Positions 27,801-38,089 of a stretch of 64,000 nt of DNA are shown piece after piece. Under the pieces are notes generated by a model. It saw only the letters and a program-made list of their open reading frames with translations, was not told the origin of the DNA and searched no databases. Position numbers and translations under genes: made by a program. Location: NCBI GenBank assembly GCA_027922465.2, contig BQMF02000425.1, positions 186,001 through 250,000 of the forward strand. Direction: 5' to 3'. Source of the stretch: Turritopsis dohrnii (Eukaryota; Cnidaria; Hydrozoa; Anthoathecata; Oceaniidae). Every line of letters starts with the position of its first letter. Positions within the stretch are counted from its first letter, which is position 1.

Positions 27801-30800
27801 GCAAGTGTTCTGTTGAAGTACATTGTTTCCTTTGTTTTTATGGTTTATAAGCCTGCCCTTTAACTTGTCTTCTGCAGGAATATAGATCATTATGTTTATT
27901 ATGATGTAATTCTTTGCACATTGATGCGGTTATTGATATTCAGTTGTGTAAGAGCAAATATTAGTCGCATTTAGGTCTTTTAATTTTTAACTATGTCCAT
28001 AGTAACTTCTCAGTCACTTTATATCACTTTTATATTACTTTTATCAATGTACACATAATAATTGATAAAATGTTCACAACTTTGGGGAAATATATACAGT
28101 GGCATTTTTGTGAATCTTGTTTGATAATCCTGTTTTGAACGACCCACTTTTTGATTTCTTTCTCAAGGTAAGGTATTGAATTAGTGCTATTTTGCTGAAT
28201 AACTTAAAATACTCGATGAAAAGCTCAGTTTCAAGAGCCAAAGGCTCGGTTGTTTCTGGCACCGTTTCACTTTTGATTTTTACTCGAAAAAAAATTCATT
28301 CGGTAAATTCTATTATATAATTTACGGAACGTTTTATTATGCAACCCGTGTATTAAAAGGGTTTCAGGAGAAAACTTTTTCTGTTTTTTGAAGAAAGGTT
28401 TAATCCCGAAAAATAATTTGGAAAATCGTGGATCACAAACTTTTATCAAGATTATACCAATAATTGAATTTTTTTCATTCTAGAATTCTATCTTTGAAAA
28501 AGTATTATTTTAGTTAAGAAAAACCCTGATTTTATTTTCTTATTTTGCGTTCAATCTGTAAACACATTTTCATTTTGATGAACAGCGAATGTTTCTAAAA
28601 TAAAAATAACACCATTTTGTCTTTGATATTATTTGAAAAACATTAAAAGAGACATTTGAAAAACAGATTTCATATAGTATACAATCGGTCCTAAGATAAA
28701 ATTTTGTCAAAAAGCACCCTGCAACCTAACTCCCCTTGATAAATGTTAGTGGAACTGTAAATGACTGATTTATCAGAATCAGAATGTTCTTTGATGTATA
28801 ATCAACATTGCCTGGACATTTTAGCATGATCGTTACCTTTGGCAACATATTTCCCATGGTGGCAACCTTTACTAAGATTGATGAGTATTCAGGACAAAAG
28901 TACATTTAGTCATTTACATTTTAACAATTATTATTCCCTTTCAAAAAAGAAAATACATAACACTAGTCACTTACTATTTGCAGTATTTGAAGGAACAAAA
29001 CGAATTTCTGTGACATCTGGTTCCGGATCTTTTTCTTCCGACTCTATTGCATCTGCAAGTAAAAAGGCTATTTTAAATTCTTGAACATGTAGCAATGTAC
29101 AAATACTTCAATAATACAGACAGATGAATCATACATACCTGATGATTCAAGTAAGCAATAAATGCATTCATGTGGAAAACTCGACAAATCCCGTGAAATT
29201 GCATGCAACGATATTTTTGGATACTGCAACTGAAAACTATTTTCATCATCTTTCCACAGGATTGCACTAGAGATTCAAGACAATAATTAAATGCTGAAAA
29301 GAAGTTTGGTGGAAAACTCTGCGGAAGCGTTTCGTCATTAAAATAACAACATTCCTGAACCACCCAAATTAATGCTAAAACCAGAAACAAAACAAGTTAT
29401 CTCAGTAGTATATAACATCAAAGGATCACTTGGTAATCACTGCAGATATAATTGATCTGTGTTTCCTTTACTTGTACGGTATCAGGGATTTTTCCAAGCA
29501 TTTTTGGTTACTACCGTTTTTCGTAGAGAAGATTGAGTTTTACAGTCCAGGAAGCTCCACAATTTTAGAGATTTCAATCTCCACAAACAGGTCATGAGAG
29601 GCATGCATAGGGAGTTGGAAACTAAGATTTTTTTTAATTTCATTGAATAACATGAAAACGAGTCCTACTGGTACCACTTTCGTTTTCATATTCTTTCGTT
29701 GTAAGGTGAAGAAATGAATGCGTATAACAAAAGAAATTTCAAAATTACCTTAGCAACGGTGGTCGTTCTCCCTAGCAACGGGACATTTGGTGAATAATGG
29801 CCTTATTACTTTCTCAGAACATGTTTTTAAATACTACGCATTAAAGAGCTAAAAAAAATGTTTAATTGACAATGAATGATTGAGTTTCTAAACTCAATTC
29901 AAGATTGAGTTTTAACTACCGGTAAACGGTAGTTGGAAAGTTCTTGGAAAAATCCCTGGGTATTTCAAACTTCCCTTGGCATGTTGGGCAAGTTTATGTT
30001 TCAATTTGCTAGAAGTCACACTCACCCTGATAAAATAGTTGTAATAACCAACAAGATGCACAAAAATGCGACTTTATATTTCCCCAAAGTTTCCCAAACA
30101 TTTTATCAATTACTGTGTGTACATTGATAACAAGAAAAATGTATCATTAAATAATTACGATGGTATAACTACTATCAAGCTGATGTTCAGATAAAAACAC
30201 TGTCCATACTAATCAGGGTGGATTTGGTGGATACAAAAAGACTTATTTTGAACTTATTATGAAATAAAGATGTTCACGCATAGTCAAATGATACATTTCT
30301 CTCAGAATTTTTGCCAAAGAGTTAAAACTGACTGAGAAGTTATTATGGACATAGTTAAAAACTATAAGACCTAAATGTGATTAATATTTCCCCTTATACA
30401 ACTGAATAGTCTTTTTTGCAGAATTACATAAATAATCGCATCAGTGTGTAAGGCAATTTCGTCATAATAAACAAACGTATCAGGAAATAACTATATATCA
30501 AAGGCAATCAAAAACCAATCTTTACTAAAACATATTATGTGTAGCATTTGAAATTAGGGACGAAAAAATGATAATTTAGAAAATTAAATTCAAGTATCTC
30601 TGATTAAAAAAAAAAGGTTCACGTACTATCATAGTATGTCATATTATATATGAACTAAAAATGACATTTGTAAATCCCAAATGAAAAAAAAAATATTTTG
30701 GTGGTGAAAATATAAATGCATAACCAAATCACTGCATAGCATAGCATAGCATAGCATAGCATAGCATAGCATCATAGGCACATAGTCGACTTCAAATAAA

Positions 30801-33800
30801 TTTTGGCCCATAATTTATTCTAACCTTTACAACATCTGGTAACATCATAATATAGCTGTTATAGTTTGGCTCAGCATTTGGAAAAAATGCCCAGTAATCT
30901 TAAAGAACTTAACAACTCCAAATTTGAGGCCACCAAAATCGAAATGTCACTGTTAATGTCACCAAAACTGCTAATGTTCATATCACAATTAGGGTCTATA
31001 ATGTTAATATATTTTTGTGAAATACACCTATCTAGTTCATTTATGCTATATTATACTTATGTACTTTCCCCCTTGTACAGTTAACATCTAACTCTTATGT
31101 TTATATTTCTTATGTTTACGTTCAAAAACCTACTAATAGTTAACATTAAGGATAGTCTCTAACCTCTAAACACATGTTCAGTTTTTATGAAATATCTCAA
31201 TCACTTTCTTTTTTCCCCTATAAGAGTATACATTTTCTGAAATAAATTCTCTATCGATCTATCAGATTAATTTTAATAAAAAATAAACTCCAAAAAAGAA
31301 AAAAATTATTGAACCAATTTGACTTTTCCCACGCTATTCGAGCTCTAAGTCCCCTCAGCCTTATCCATTTCTTGTGAAAGTTCTACCTACGTGATCCTCA
31401 TCATATCGCTAACAAAATCTTGCCTCACTTTTTCATCAAAACCAATAGATCTTTCACAATCATCGTTTAATATACTTACTAAAAATTAGACAAAACTGAG
31501 GCAAGGTTTTTTTTCCTAAGATCCTGTTGGTTCGAATAAACATCATTCCGTCGACATCGATTGATGTGTAGGGGACTTGGAGCTTGGCAAAGCCAGGATG
31601 ACAGCGAAAAAAACATTGTCGAGATATCGACGATTTAAGTTTTTTCAAAGATCAAACGTGTTTACATAATATCTGAATTGAAATTAGCGAATGACGCAAG
31701 ATTGAAAGAAAAATACGAATAAAGATCAGCAATGTTTATTGAATCTTCACAAAAGATCACATGTTTTGAACAAAAGATATTTATTTAAAAAATGTTGAGT
31801 AAAACACAAAAACATGTTTTTTGGAAAAAGTGCTTCTAAATTTAAATTTTTGACTCCAGAAACTTAATCTATGATAAAGATTACATAGGAAACACTAAAA
31901 ATAATTTTTTTGCTATTTTTTGAGCAAATAGGTTAGAGACTATCCTTAATGTATATGACTGGTCTTAGAGCTTTTAGCTGGAACTCGACTCAGTTTCTGT
32001 CCCAATACCCCTCTACACTTTAATAACATATCTTATATATTAGAGAGTGATATATTTAGTTTAGATTTACGGTCAAGTTCTTCTTAGTTGTGCGTAAAAC
32101 CATGCAGAGGCGAGAGCGTTTTCTACGATTATTACATAGTAGCACGTGCTGTGACATCAGTTTTTTAATCTATCACGGGGAATCATTGCATTGCGTCCCT
32201 AATCGAACGCGACGTTTTTGGGGAAATATCTCGAGAACCAATAGTGATAACTGACGTTTTTTAGGGTCCGCATTACGAGTGAAGGGGTGACGCAAAATTT
32301 GGGCCTAAATCTTATTTGGTACTGCGGCTATGACGTCATCAAAATGTTTGATCAACGATATCTCTGCAACGGTTGATCGTAGCAAAACAATCCCATACAT
32401 TTTTTTGATCAGTTTTTCGAGCTCTACAACATGGGTACACTTTCTCTTTCCAATTCTATAATTAAAATTTTCATCACGGGGTACACACACATGGGAACAC
32501 AGGATTTGACACATTGTTATCGCGGTTAAAACCCGTAATTACGCGGGATACTAGTAAATATATAAAAAACAGATAAAAAACAAATTCAAAATTCTGACCC
32601 TATATAAATTGAATTTTTGGAAAGTGATCTTCTTGCATCTATAAATAGTGTAGGTCGCCTGAAGGTCATTACGAATAAGTAGTGACGAACAGCATTTTGA
32701 TTTTCCATTTTAAACTCTATTAAAATGTATGGTATTACATCATGAAACATAAATTGTCACATTGTACTTATTTCTTTTTTGTTTTTTTTGGTTCAAAGTA
32801 TGCTTTCAGGCCTGTAAATAATTTATTTTTTCCTTACTGGGAATAATGTCCTAGATGCATGCAGTCCAGTAAGGACATTATCATTTCATGTCAGACATGC
32901 TTTTCCAAGTTTCTTTCCAAGTGGTTTCTGGGATCAATCAGAAAAAGGTAAGTTAATGATTGCTTGGCATATAAATTAAAGGTAAACGGTTTAAAAGAAA
33001 ACTTATGTAACCCATCAAGTCAAAGTTAAAATGTTTTTGATTGTCTCGTCGTCTCATCCTGTGCCACACTTTTCTACACTGTTATAAAATTTAGGAGAGG
33101 GACTCTTTAGCATGTTCTATTTTTCAAAAAGAAAATAAACAATTATTTTAGTAATGAATATTTTTGCTATTCCAATAAACAGTTTGATCTTTTATAATCA
33201 ATGAGCTTTATATCCTGCACATTATAATTCATTCTGCATACTTTTAATTTGGAGAGTGGTATTGTGATATCCAGTTCAAAATGACCAACAGAAAAGAACA
33301 AAAGAACAAGAGCAGCAAACTTGTACAGGACATGATGCAGGATCTCATGTTGAACATAGCACATTCTCTTGCTGGACAATGTCTGCTGAACATAATTTAC
33401 TGCTCTGTGCTTCTACTCTTCTTCTTTTCTTTGTTTGAAAACCAACATTTAATGTAAATTAAATGGCTCCATTCAGATGAATCTGTTTATATGGTAAGGG
33501 TTGCAATGAAAACCTGTTTCTGCAAATCTTTCACATCACACAAGAAATTCACCCTGCTAAATATCTTAACAAAAACCAAAAATTACTTATATTGACCTCT
33601 AACTTCTTCAAAAAGAATGATTGTCCAAATCAATCTTATAATAATCAGTTTTTCAAGCTCTACAACATAGGCACACATCATTTTTTCGTGAACTCAATGC
33701 AGGCTGAACCATTGCATTGCATCCCCAATCGAACACAATGTTTTTAGGGAAATATCTAGGGAATCAATAAGGATAACTGACGGGGTCTGAGAAACAGGCG

Positions 33801-35231
33801 ATGGAGTGATGAAATATTTGGGCCTCATTCTTTTTAGTGGTACAGCCGTGACGTCACCAAAACCTCTGATTGACGATATCTCTTCAATGGTTGATTGTAA
33901 CAAAATGATCCCATACATTTTTTATGAGTTTTTCGACCTCTAAAACATGTGTATACTTTCAATTTGGTGATTTGATTTTTCAGCACAGGGTTCGAACACG
34001 GCAAAGAGGGATTTGACACGTCATTTTTGAAGTTAGATGCTAGTACATTCATATTACAATTTAAGTCTTCATGCAACGTCACATCACATAAAAGAATCAC
34101 CATTAAGAGGTAAAAAAACATCTTTTCATAAACTTAATTGATTTGTCAATAGTTTTAAAACACTTTGAATGGCAAGCAACAAAAAGGTAATAAAAAAACT
34201 GCAACTGACCACTGAATGACCAATGACTGGAAAATTTGCTAATCAATCCCTTTATCAAAAAGCTAATATATTTTATCAGGGTTGGAATTAAGAAAAAATA
34301 TCACTTCGTGAAAAAATTAGAAAATTTTTACGTTTTATGCGAAGTACGAGTATGATCGCTATCTATTTGTTTATGTTTTTTTTTCATAGGAGTCCCTGTT
34401 TTTATTATTTTAACAGATCCTTCCATCATTTAAAACAAAAATAAGATCTAAGATCTAATGTTTTTGACAGAAATGGATCACAATTTGAAAACACTTTCGC
34501 AAAATACAGCCGTCATTATTACAGCATTTTGCAGCCATGTGAATCTCAAAGAAGTGTTGGACGGCACATTGTACCGTATATCGTTTTTCGTTATTGTTAC
34601 ACGTACACTAATGCGGCACGTGCGAACAAATGAATGAAATATTCTCTAACAAAGAAATAAACGAAATGAAGAAAATTGTTGTGCAATGCCAATGAGAAGG
34701 ATGTAAAGAAAAACGAGTTTTTACGAATCATTGATCAGAAATTTATTTTTATTTTGCATCTTTTACAAGTGCTGCACACTAGTTTTTCCACCTTCCCGTT
34801 TATGATGTCATACTCCAATTTACATTTGAGTTCAATACCTGAGCAGCGCTATGCGTAGTTAAAAATTTCAAAAACAATTCGTGAAAAATGGGAGTTTTAC
34901 GAATTTTTGATTCGTAGAAACAAGAAATTGATTCGTGATTCACGAATAACGAATCCTTAATTCCAACCCTGTTTATATTATACTATATTAGTTTTTTAAA
35001 AAAATCCAATTTATTTACAATATTTTTTATAAATGAAAAAGAAGCACTAAAATAGAATTCCAAAGCAAATCAAAAGACAGCAAATAATGATAAGAAACAA
35101 TAAAATGATTTTTACCTCTCTGCGACATAAAGGGTTCCTTCACCACGATAATTTTCACCAAGGAAAAACTTGGTTTGCTGTTCTACATGCACATTATCAT
35201 CAGAATGACTTAATGTGTTTGTGGTGACCAT
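15888..35231 (-). CDS. CLNS1A: Methylosome subunit pICln
   Basis: Seven coding exons on the minus strand: 35231-35116, 29266-29139, 29052-28975, 24848-24744, 24544-24483, 16122-16056 and 15922-15888. All junctions are GT/AG, in phase, 591 nt, 196 residues (human about 237). Matches to pICln run end to end: 'GEGTLYVAES', 'LQYPKISLHAISRDL' (PH-like fold), 'EIRFVPSN', 'ACQELHPDPDD' followed by an acidic loop, 'LSAEGQ', 'LARLQQNM', and the C-terminal tail 'NGQFDDADIEQ'. pICln works with PRMT5/WDR77: it chaperones Sm proteins, presents them for arginine methylation and holds them before SMN-dependent snRNP assembly. The acidic loop is short. The gene spans 19.3 kb because its introns host many mobile elements. 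A splice-acceptor-like tract just before the ATG hints at a 5' UTR intron. Confidence 0.94.
16668..17197 (+). pseudogene. Element A nuclease-like protein, decayed exons
   Basis: The frame 16681-16902 reads 'NKSQLISLLKVFF', then 'GDADTKIVSTALEVC', then 'TTVVADDT'. This lines up with element B's 'NKLDLLDFLV', 'EEADTKMFLCAA' and 'VNIVTVDTDVAVLSFYF'. An exon 17051-17197 flanked by AG and GT reads 'IEVFITQYGG..GSTLRKMR', matching B's 'IEELFCCLYGF..SSINSCRY'. The segment between (the GCD box of the nuclease core) is missing and the second Asp of the DxD is lost, so the copy is dead. Confidence 0.6.
17270..17560 (+). repeat. Interspersed repeat R2, copy 1
   Basis: Contains AAATTTGGGCC followed downstream by ATCCCATACATTTTTTTGAT and GATCAGTTTTTCGAGCTCTA. 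The same blocks occur in the same order at 32150-32475 and 33645-33960. It begins next to a (TCTG)n run and sits within element A. Confidence 0.65.
17565..18480. repeat. GGTGGGAC-rich insertion within element A
   Basis: GGTGGGAC or close variants occur several times near 17600-17650 and again near 18370-18470, with AT-rich sequence between. This looks like a MITE with subterminal repeats, but I cannot fix its ends. No coding potential. Confidence 0.35.
18613..23429. mobile_element. Element B: 4.8-kb transposon with about 640-bp TIRs, TAT target duplication
   Basis: Ends are TAGTCCAGGAGCTAGGGG and its complement. Inverted similarity runs for about 640 bp on each side (18613-19252, 22783-23429) with few differences. 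TAT flanks both ends (18610-18612, 23430-23432). Removing B and one TAT rejoins an open frame of element A (from 18596 into 23433-23512), which confirms the boundaries. B carries one gene on the + strand. The near-identical arms suggest it is younger than element A. Confidence 0.85.
19554..22726 (+). pseudogene. Element B protein: zinc finger, FEN1/XPG-like core, CXC-like tail (two frameshifts)
   Basis: Exons 19554-19688, 19818-20015 and 20083-22726 have good splice sites. The N-terminus is basic ('PAKKKRRK', nuclear-localisation-like), then Cys/His motifs 'KHRTCYARY', 'CIICRKRK' and 'YHRSCYRDIT'. A 'FVFDNCDHNP' block is followed by 'EEADTKMFLCAA', 'VTVDTDVAVLSF' and 'GCDSTSALVGIG', matching in order the FEN1/XPG acidic motifs (VFDG, SEAEAQ, TxDxD, GCD..GIG). 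The tail 'CGCKKSSC..NHCQC' resembles a tesmin/TSO1 CXC module and ends in an acidic Ser/Asp/Glu run. An extra T near 20909 and a shift near 21275-21285 break the frame, unless these are sequencing errors. I infer an Academ-type transposase; role untested. Confidence 0.72.
23433..23512 (+). pseudogene. C-terminal exon fragment of the element A protein
   Basis: Directly right of element B the frame reads 'SDVDCDIEENDYEDD' and stops after 'FDVLK' near 23515. It joins 18596-18612 ('LMDVT') when B is removed. The acidic C-terminus resembles that of the element B protein. Confidence 0.5.
23516..24482. other. Right arm of element A and flanking CLNS1A intron 5
   Basis: Contains the right inverted repeat of element A to 24097, then about 385 bp of ordinary AT-rich intron up to CLNS1A exon 5. 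A 25-bp stretch is repeated in tandem near 24298-24330 (AACATAATACTTTG twice). Nothing else recognised. Confidence 0.4.
25638..26757. mobile_element. 1.1-kb TTAA-flanked transposon (Kolobok/piggyBac-type target)
   Basis: Ends AGAGGCATTGTACGGCTGAA and the complement TAGCCGTACAATGCCTCT are flanked on both sides by TTAA (25634-25637, 26758-26761). TTAA duplication is typical of piggyBac and Kolobok elements. A minus-strand cysteine-rich exon (26136-26300) remains inside. It lies in CLNS1A intron 3. Confidence 0.78.
26136..26300 (-). pseudogene. Cysteine-rich terminal exon inside the TTAA element
   Basis: Reads 'HCICNSTCSRKDG', then 'GCPCKTREVKCGEECKCG', then lysines. This is a dense Cys pattern like CXC-type metal-binding tails of several transposon proteins. 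An acceptor-like CAG precedes it on the minus strand. It is probably the last exon of the lost transposase, retained in an internally deleted copy. The frame continues to 26136 with a hydrophobic run I do not think is functional. Confidence 0.5.
26990..28140 (+). repeat. Long interspersed repeat R1, copy a
   Basis: The segments CAGAAACATAATTTACTATG, TTTTCACTACCA, GATTGTATAATG and ATGTACACATAATAATTGAT occur in the same order in copy b (58690-60225) and inverted in copy c (30030-30735). No coding sequence is visible. Boundaries are approximate. It lies in CLNS1A intron 3. Confidence 0.65.
29483..29958. mobile_element. 476-bp hAT-like MITE, 5-bp target duplication GGTAT
   Basis: Ends CAGGGATTTTTCCAAG and CTTGGAAAAATCCCTG are flanked by GGTAT at 29478-29482 and 29959-29963. 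Subterminal ACTACCG words appear in both orientations. No coding sequence. It lies in CLNS1A intron 1. Confidence 0.75.
30030..30733 (-). repeat. Long interspersed repeat R1, copy c (inverted)
   Basis: Reverse-complement match to copies a and b: TTATCAATTACTGTGTGTAC, GACTGAGAAGTTATTATGGA, GACCTAAATGTGATTAATAT and, near 30700, TTGGTGGTGAAAATATAAAT. It lies in CLNS1A intron 1 and can pair with copy a across exons 2 and 3. Confidence 0.6.
30734..30771. repeat. (GCATA)n microsatellite
   Basis: Seven to eight uninterrupted copies of the pentanucleotide, at the end of repeat R1 copy c. Confidence 0.95.
31143..31952. mobile_element. 810-bp inverted-repeat element
   Basis: ACATTAAGGATAGTCTCTAA at the left and its exact complement ending at 31952 on the right. 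No clear target duplication. A minus-strand open frame inside (31460-31648) has no recognised similarity. It lies in CLNS1A intron 1. Confidence 0.55.
32150..32475 (+). repeat. Interspersed repeat R2, copy 2
   Basis: Shares ATTGCATTGCGTCCCTAATC, AAATTTGGGCC, ATGACGTCA, ATCCCATACATTTTTTTGAT and CGAGCTCTACAACATGGG with copies 1 and 3, in the same order and orientation. Confidence 0.65.
33645..33990 (+). repeat. Interspersed repeat R2, copy 3
   Basis: Starts with the 3' block (CAAGCTCTACAACATAGGCA), then runs through the 5' block (ATTGCATTGCATCCCCAATC) and the 3' block again. This suggests a head-to-tail arrangement of R2 units. Confidence 0.6.
34277..34971. mobile_element. 695-bp hAT-like MITE, 5-bp target duplication TTTAT
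   Basis: Ends CAGGGTTGGAATTAAG and CTTAATTCCAACCCTG are flanked by TTTAT at 34272-34276 and 34972-34976. Subterminal TTCGTGAA-type words are repeated. No coding sequence. It lies in CLNS1A intron 1. Confidence 0.75.
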
Positions 35232-36194
35232 TTTACTTACTGCAAAGAATATATATAATGTAATAAAAAAGATAATGAAAAATGATAAAACAGAGTTCAG
35301 TTGTGTATGTCACAACACAAGAAAGGGTTGTTGAAAGTTTCCATACCGTAAAACCAGATCAGAGAATATAGGTTTGCAAAGGGACTGAGATCTAATCATG
35401 ATTAATCTAAATATTCGCATGGTAGCAGCGTCTAATTTAGAATGGAACGGCAGCGTCCGGCAGAAGGGAAAAGGGCACATTATGAACGATCAACGGACAC
35501 TCTTTCGACCTAGAATAGATCCTGGGTAGATTTCTCCATGATTTTCCCAACTCTTTACACGTGGTGTGTACGTGTGTATTGTTTGAGATGGGGGAAAGAA
35601 GAAGAAATTTAAAAGTAAAGTTGCTTTTTTTATGATATCCAAGAATCAAATCTTATAAGAATCCCTTTACTGCGTACAACTGTAAGATACTGGTTTCAGA
35701 TATTCTGCCCTTTTCTTTTCCATAACCATCGGGAAAAATAAATGATGTGTAGCTATGAATAAATCAAACAAAAATTTCCCGTTTCTGATGATCTGGTAAA
35801 CTTTCAACAACCACAAGAAAGAGACTGCTACAAAATATTACAACAATATACAATATACAAAAATATACAACAAACTGCTACAAATATAACCCCCCCTCAA
35901 AATCCTTAAAAATAACAAGAAAACTCAGCATAAACACAAATGATCTAGCATAGGTCTCTAACAATTGAACTTGCGTTGATGATACGCCAACTACGAAACC
36001 AACCTTTCTTATAGTGTAAATATTAAAAATCAATGCCTTCTTTTTTACCTAACTAATGATGGCCTGTGTGATTGACAGTTGTGATTGGAATATAAAGGTA
36101 AAGGTAAAAATGAAACGTTAACTTATCGTTTTCTTCCAGCATGTTATGTGTAGTTTCCAGAGTATAGCCAAAAGTTTAACATTTCCCGCGCAAG
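35232..36194. promoter_or_regulatory. CLNS1A 5' flank
   Basis: AT-rich region upstream of the CLNS1A start. A TTTCCCGCGC word (36182-36191, E2F-like) directly precedes AAGATGGCATG, so the CLNS1A transcription start may lie here with a 5' UTR intron down to the acceptor-like CAG before its ATG. A C-rich run is at 35890. Otherwise nothing recognised. Confidence 0.35.
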
Positions 36195-36329
36195 ATGGCA
36201 TGCTCAGTAACGCAAATTAAACTTGGAGAAAAGGTACATAAAGCAAAGTATATTTCTGTAACTATTTTTGGTATAAAACAAGGAAACACTCCTAATTTGG
36301 AAAATATAGAAATCTCATTGGTATGATTG
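36195..36329 (+). CDS. Possible short ORF or first exon, unassigned
   Basis: The ATG at 36195 in a CAAGATGGC context follows an E2F-like word, and 13 codons ('MACSVTQIKLGEK') lead to AAG/GTACAT, a possible splice donor. Without splicing the frame runs 44 codons. I see no downstream exon that would pair with it and no similarity. It may equally be a chance ORF at the promoter of CLNS1A. Confidence 0.2.
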
Positions 36330-36894
36330 CGCCTAATTAAGCTAAAAAAGAAACTAATTTACTTTATTGATTAATGGCAGAGATTTCAATTTAACTGTTA
36401 CTTTCAAAAAAGTTTTGGCACTAATTATTGTTTGTTGTGTATACACCACGTGTTTACTAAAATGTGAATCGACCAGAACCCGCTATAAACCGACCAGAGA
36501 GAGTGTGACACTGTCAATGAATGTATGTAGTATGATACATTCCAATTTTAATGAGTATATAAAAAATGCTGTTTATAACACATCATTAACAACATGATTA
36601 TAGCCATTTTTCAGAGATCATGAGACGCCATATTGCGAGTGGGTGGCAAACAAAATGTCAGTTATAACGATAAGTATCCACCGTATAAAAGTTTTTCACA
36701 TCTATAATAATACTTTCATTGACCTCCTCGTGTCAACTCGTCAGTGATGATGTCCAGACGACATCACTGATGAGTAAGCAACTTGTGTAAAAACAACATT
36801 ATTTAACAATATATATCAGATAATATATAATATATATCAGATCAGTAAGGACCACTCTACCAGAATCTGTCACTAAAATAATCGTGATTTGTTA

Positions 36895-37605
36895 CCGTCT
36901 ATGTTCCTAATTACGGACAGCCTTCGTTATTACACAGACATCGATCAAAACATAATTCCAACCGTATGTAAATTAAAAACACGGCACATCCTGTACTGTC
37001 AACCAAACTGTAATAAAACAAACTTCAGAGAAAATTAAATTTATTTGAACGCTAGAAAATTACCAATATGCTGTTTTTTTTAAACTTTTAAAGATTTCTT
37101 TTAAAATAGACTGCTCTCTTGAGCATCATGAATATTTTTATGAGCTCCGTGTGTACAATGGTAGCCATATTTACGGATAAAAAAATAATAATGGCCACCT
37201 CCGTCGTGAAATATCAGTAATGTCATCGTATAAGCAAAGGTCTTTGACAGATCAAACATTTATGTTTAAAAATGAGTTGAGGAATGAAAATGATTTTAGA
37301 TAATGCTTTTAGAAAGTTAATTATCATAATATAATTCAAATAAATAAAGTTTTTATATGTCAAACATAGTGGGGGAGGACACTTCTTATTGAGTATTGAA
37401 ATGTAGGCCATTATGATTCTTCACGGTCCATTATTCTTCAAGTGTTGCTGCTAATTGCTCTCTATTGCTCTGTTTCATAAAACATTTTATTCAGTTATAC
37501 ATGGTGAACTTGGCAAGAGTATTTTCTATTTTCGTGACAAGAATCTTTGTTTACATTTTGATGTCCGTAATAACGAAGGCTGTCCGTAATTTGGCACATA
37601 GACGG
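36895..37605. mobile_element. 711-bp TIR element, TA target site
   Basis: Ends CCGTCTATGTTCCTAATTAC and (complement) CCGTCTATGTGCCAAATTAC continue inverted through GGACAGCCTTCGTTATTAC. TA flanks at 36893-36894 and 37606-37607. No transposase is visible. The 36330-36892 stretch before it has only AT-rich sequence and a hairpin near 36738-36776. Confidence 0.68.
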
Positions 37606-38089
37606 TATAAAGAATTGACTCGATAATATTGTTTTAATCTCATATACATCCGATTGAATGATGACAACCTTACATAGAAACATAGCTCGAGGGGATATTT
37701 GACACAGTATATAATTTTTTTTCATCCTTGTGGCGATTCTCAGGATTCACTTTTCCGGAAATGAAAAAAATAGCTGCAAATCCATGAAAATATTTAAAAG
37801 TCGCCAGTTCGTCTATATCTCGACAAATTCTCTTTACATATTCTCAGGGTTTATAGAAAAAACACAAGTAATTTGTTCTGGACAATTTAATAAATATAAT
37901 GTATAAATCAACGGTGAATGCATTTTGTCCTATGGCTGTAATGGCAGTATGAAATGCTTTTTATCACAAGTTTTGGTCAAGTGGTCCTAACTGCAGATCT
38001 TGAGTTTATATATACTAACCACTAACCAATAACACAAAGTACGTCAGTTAATTTTAATAGTGTTTGTTACCAAAGAACCTCAGGTACTA

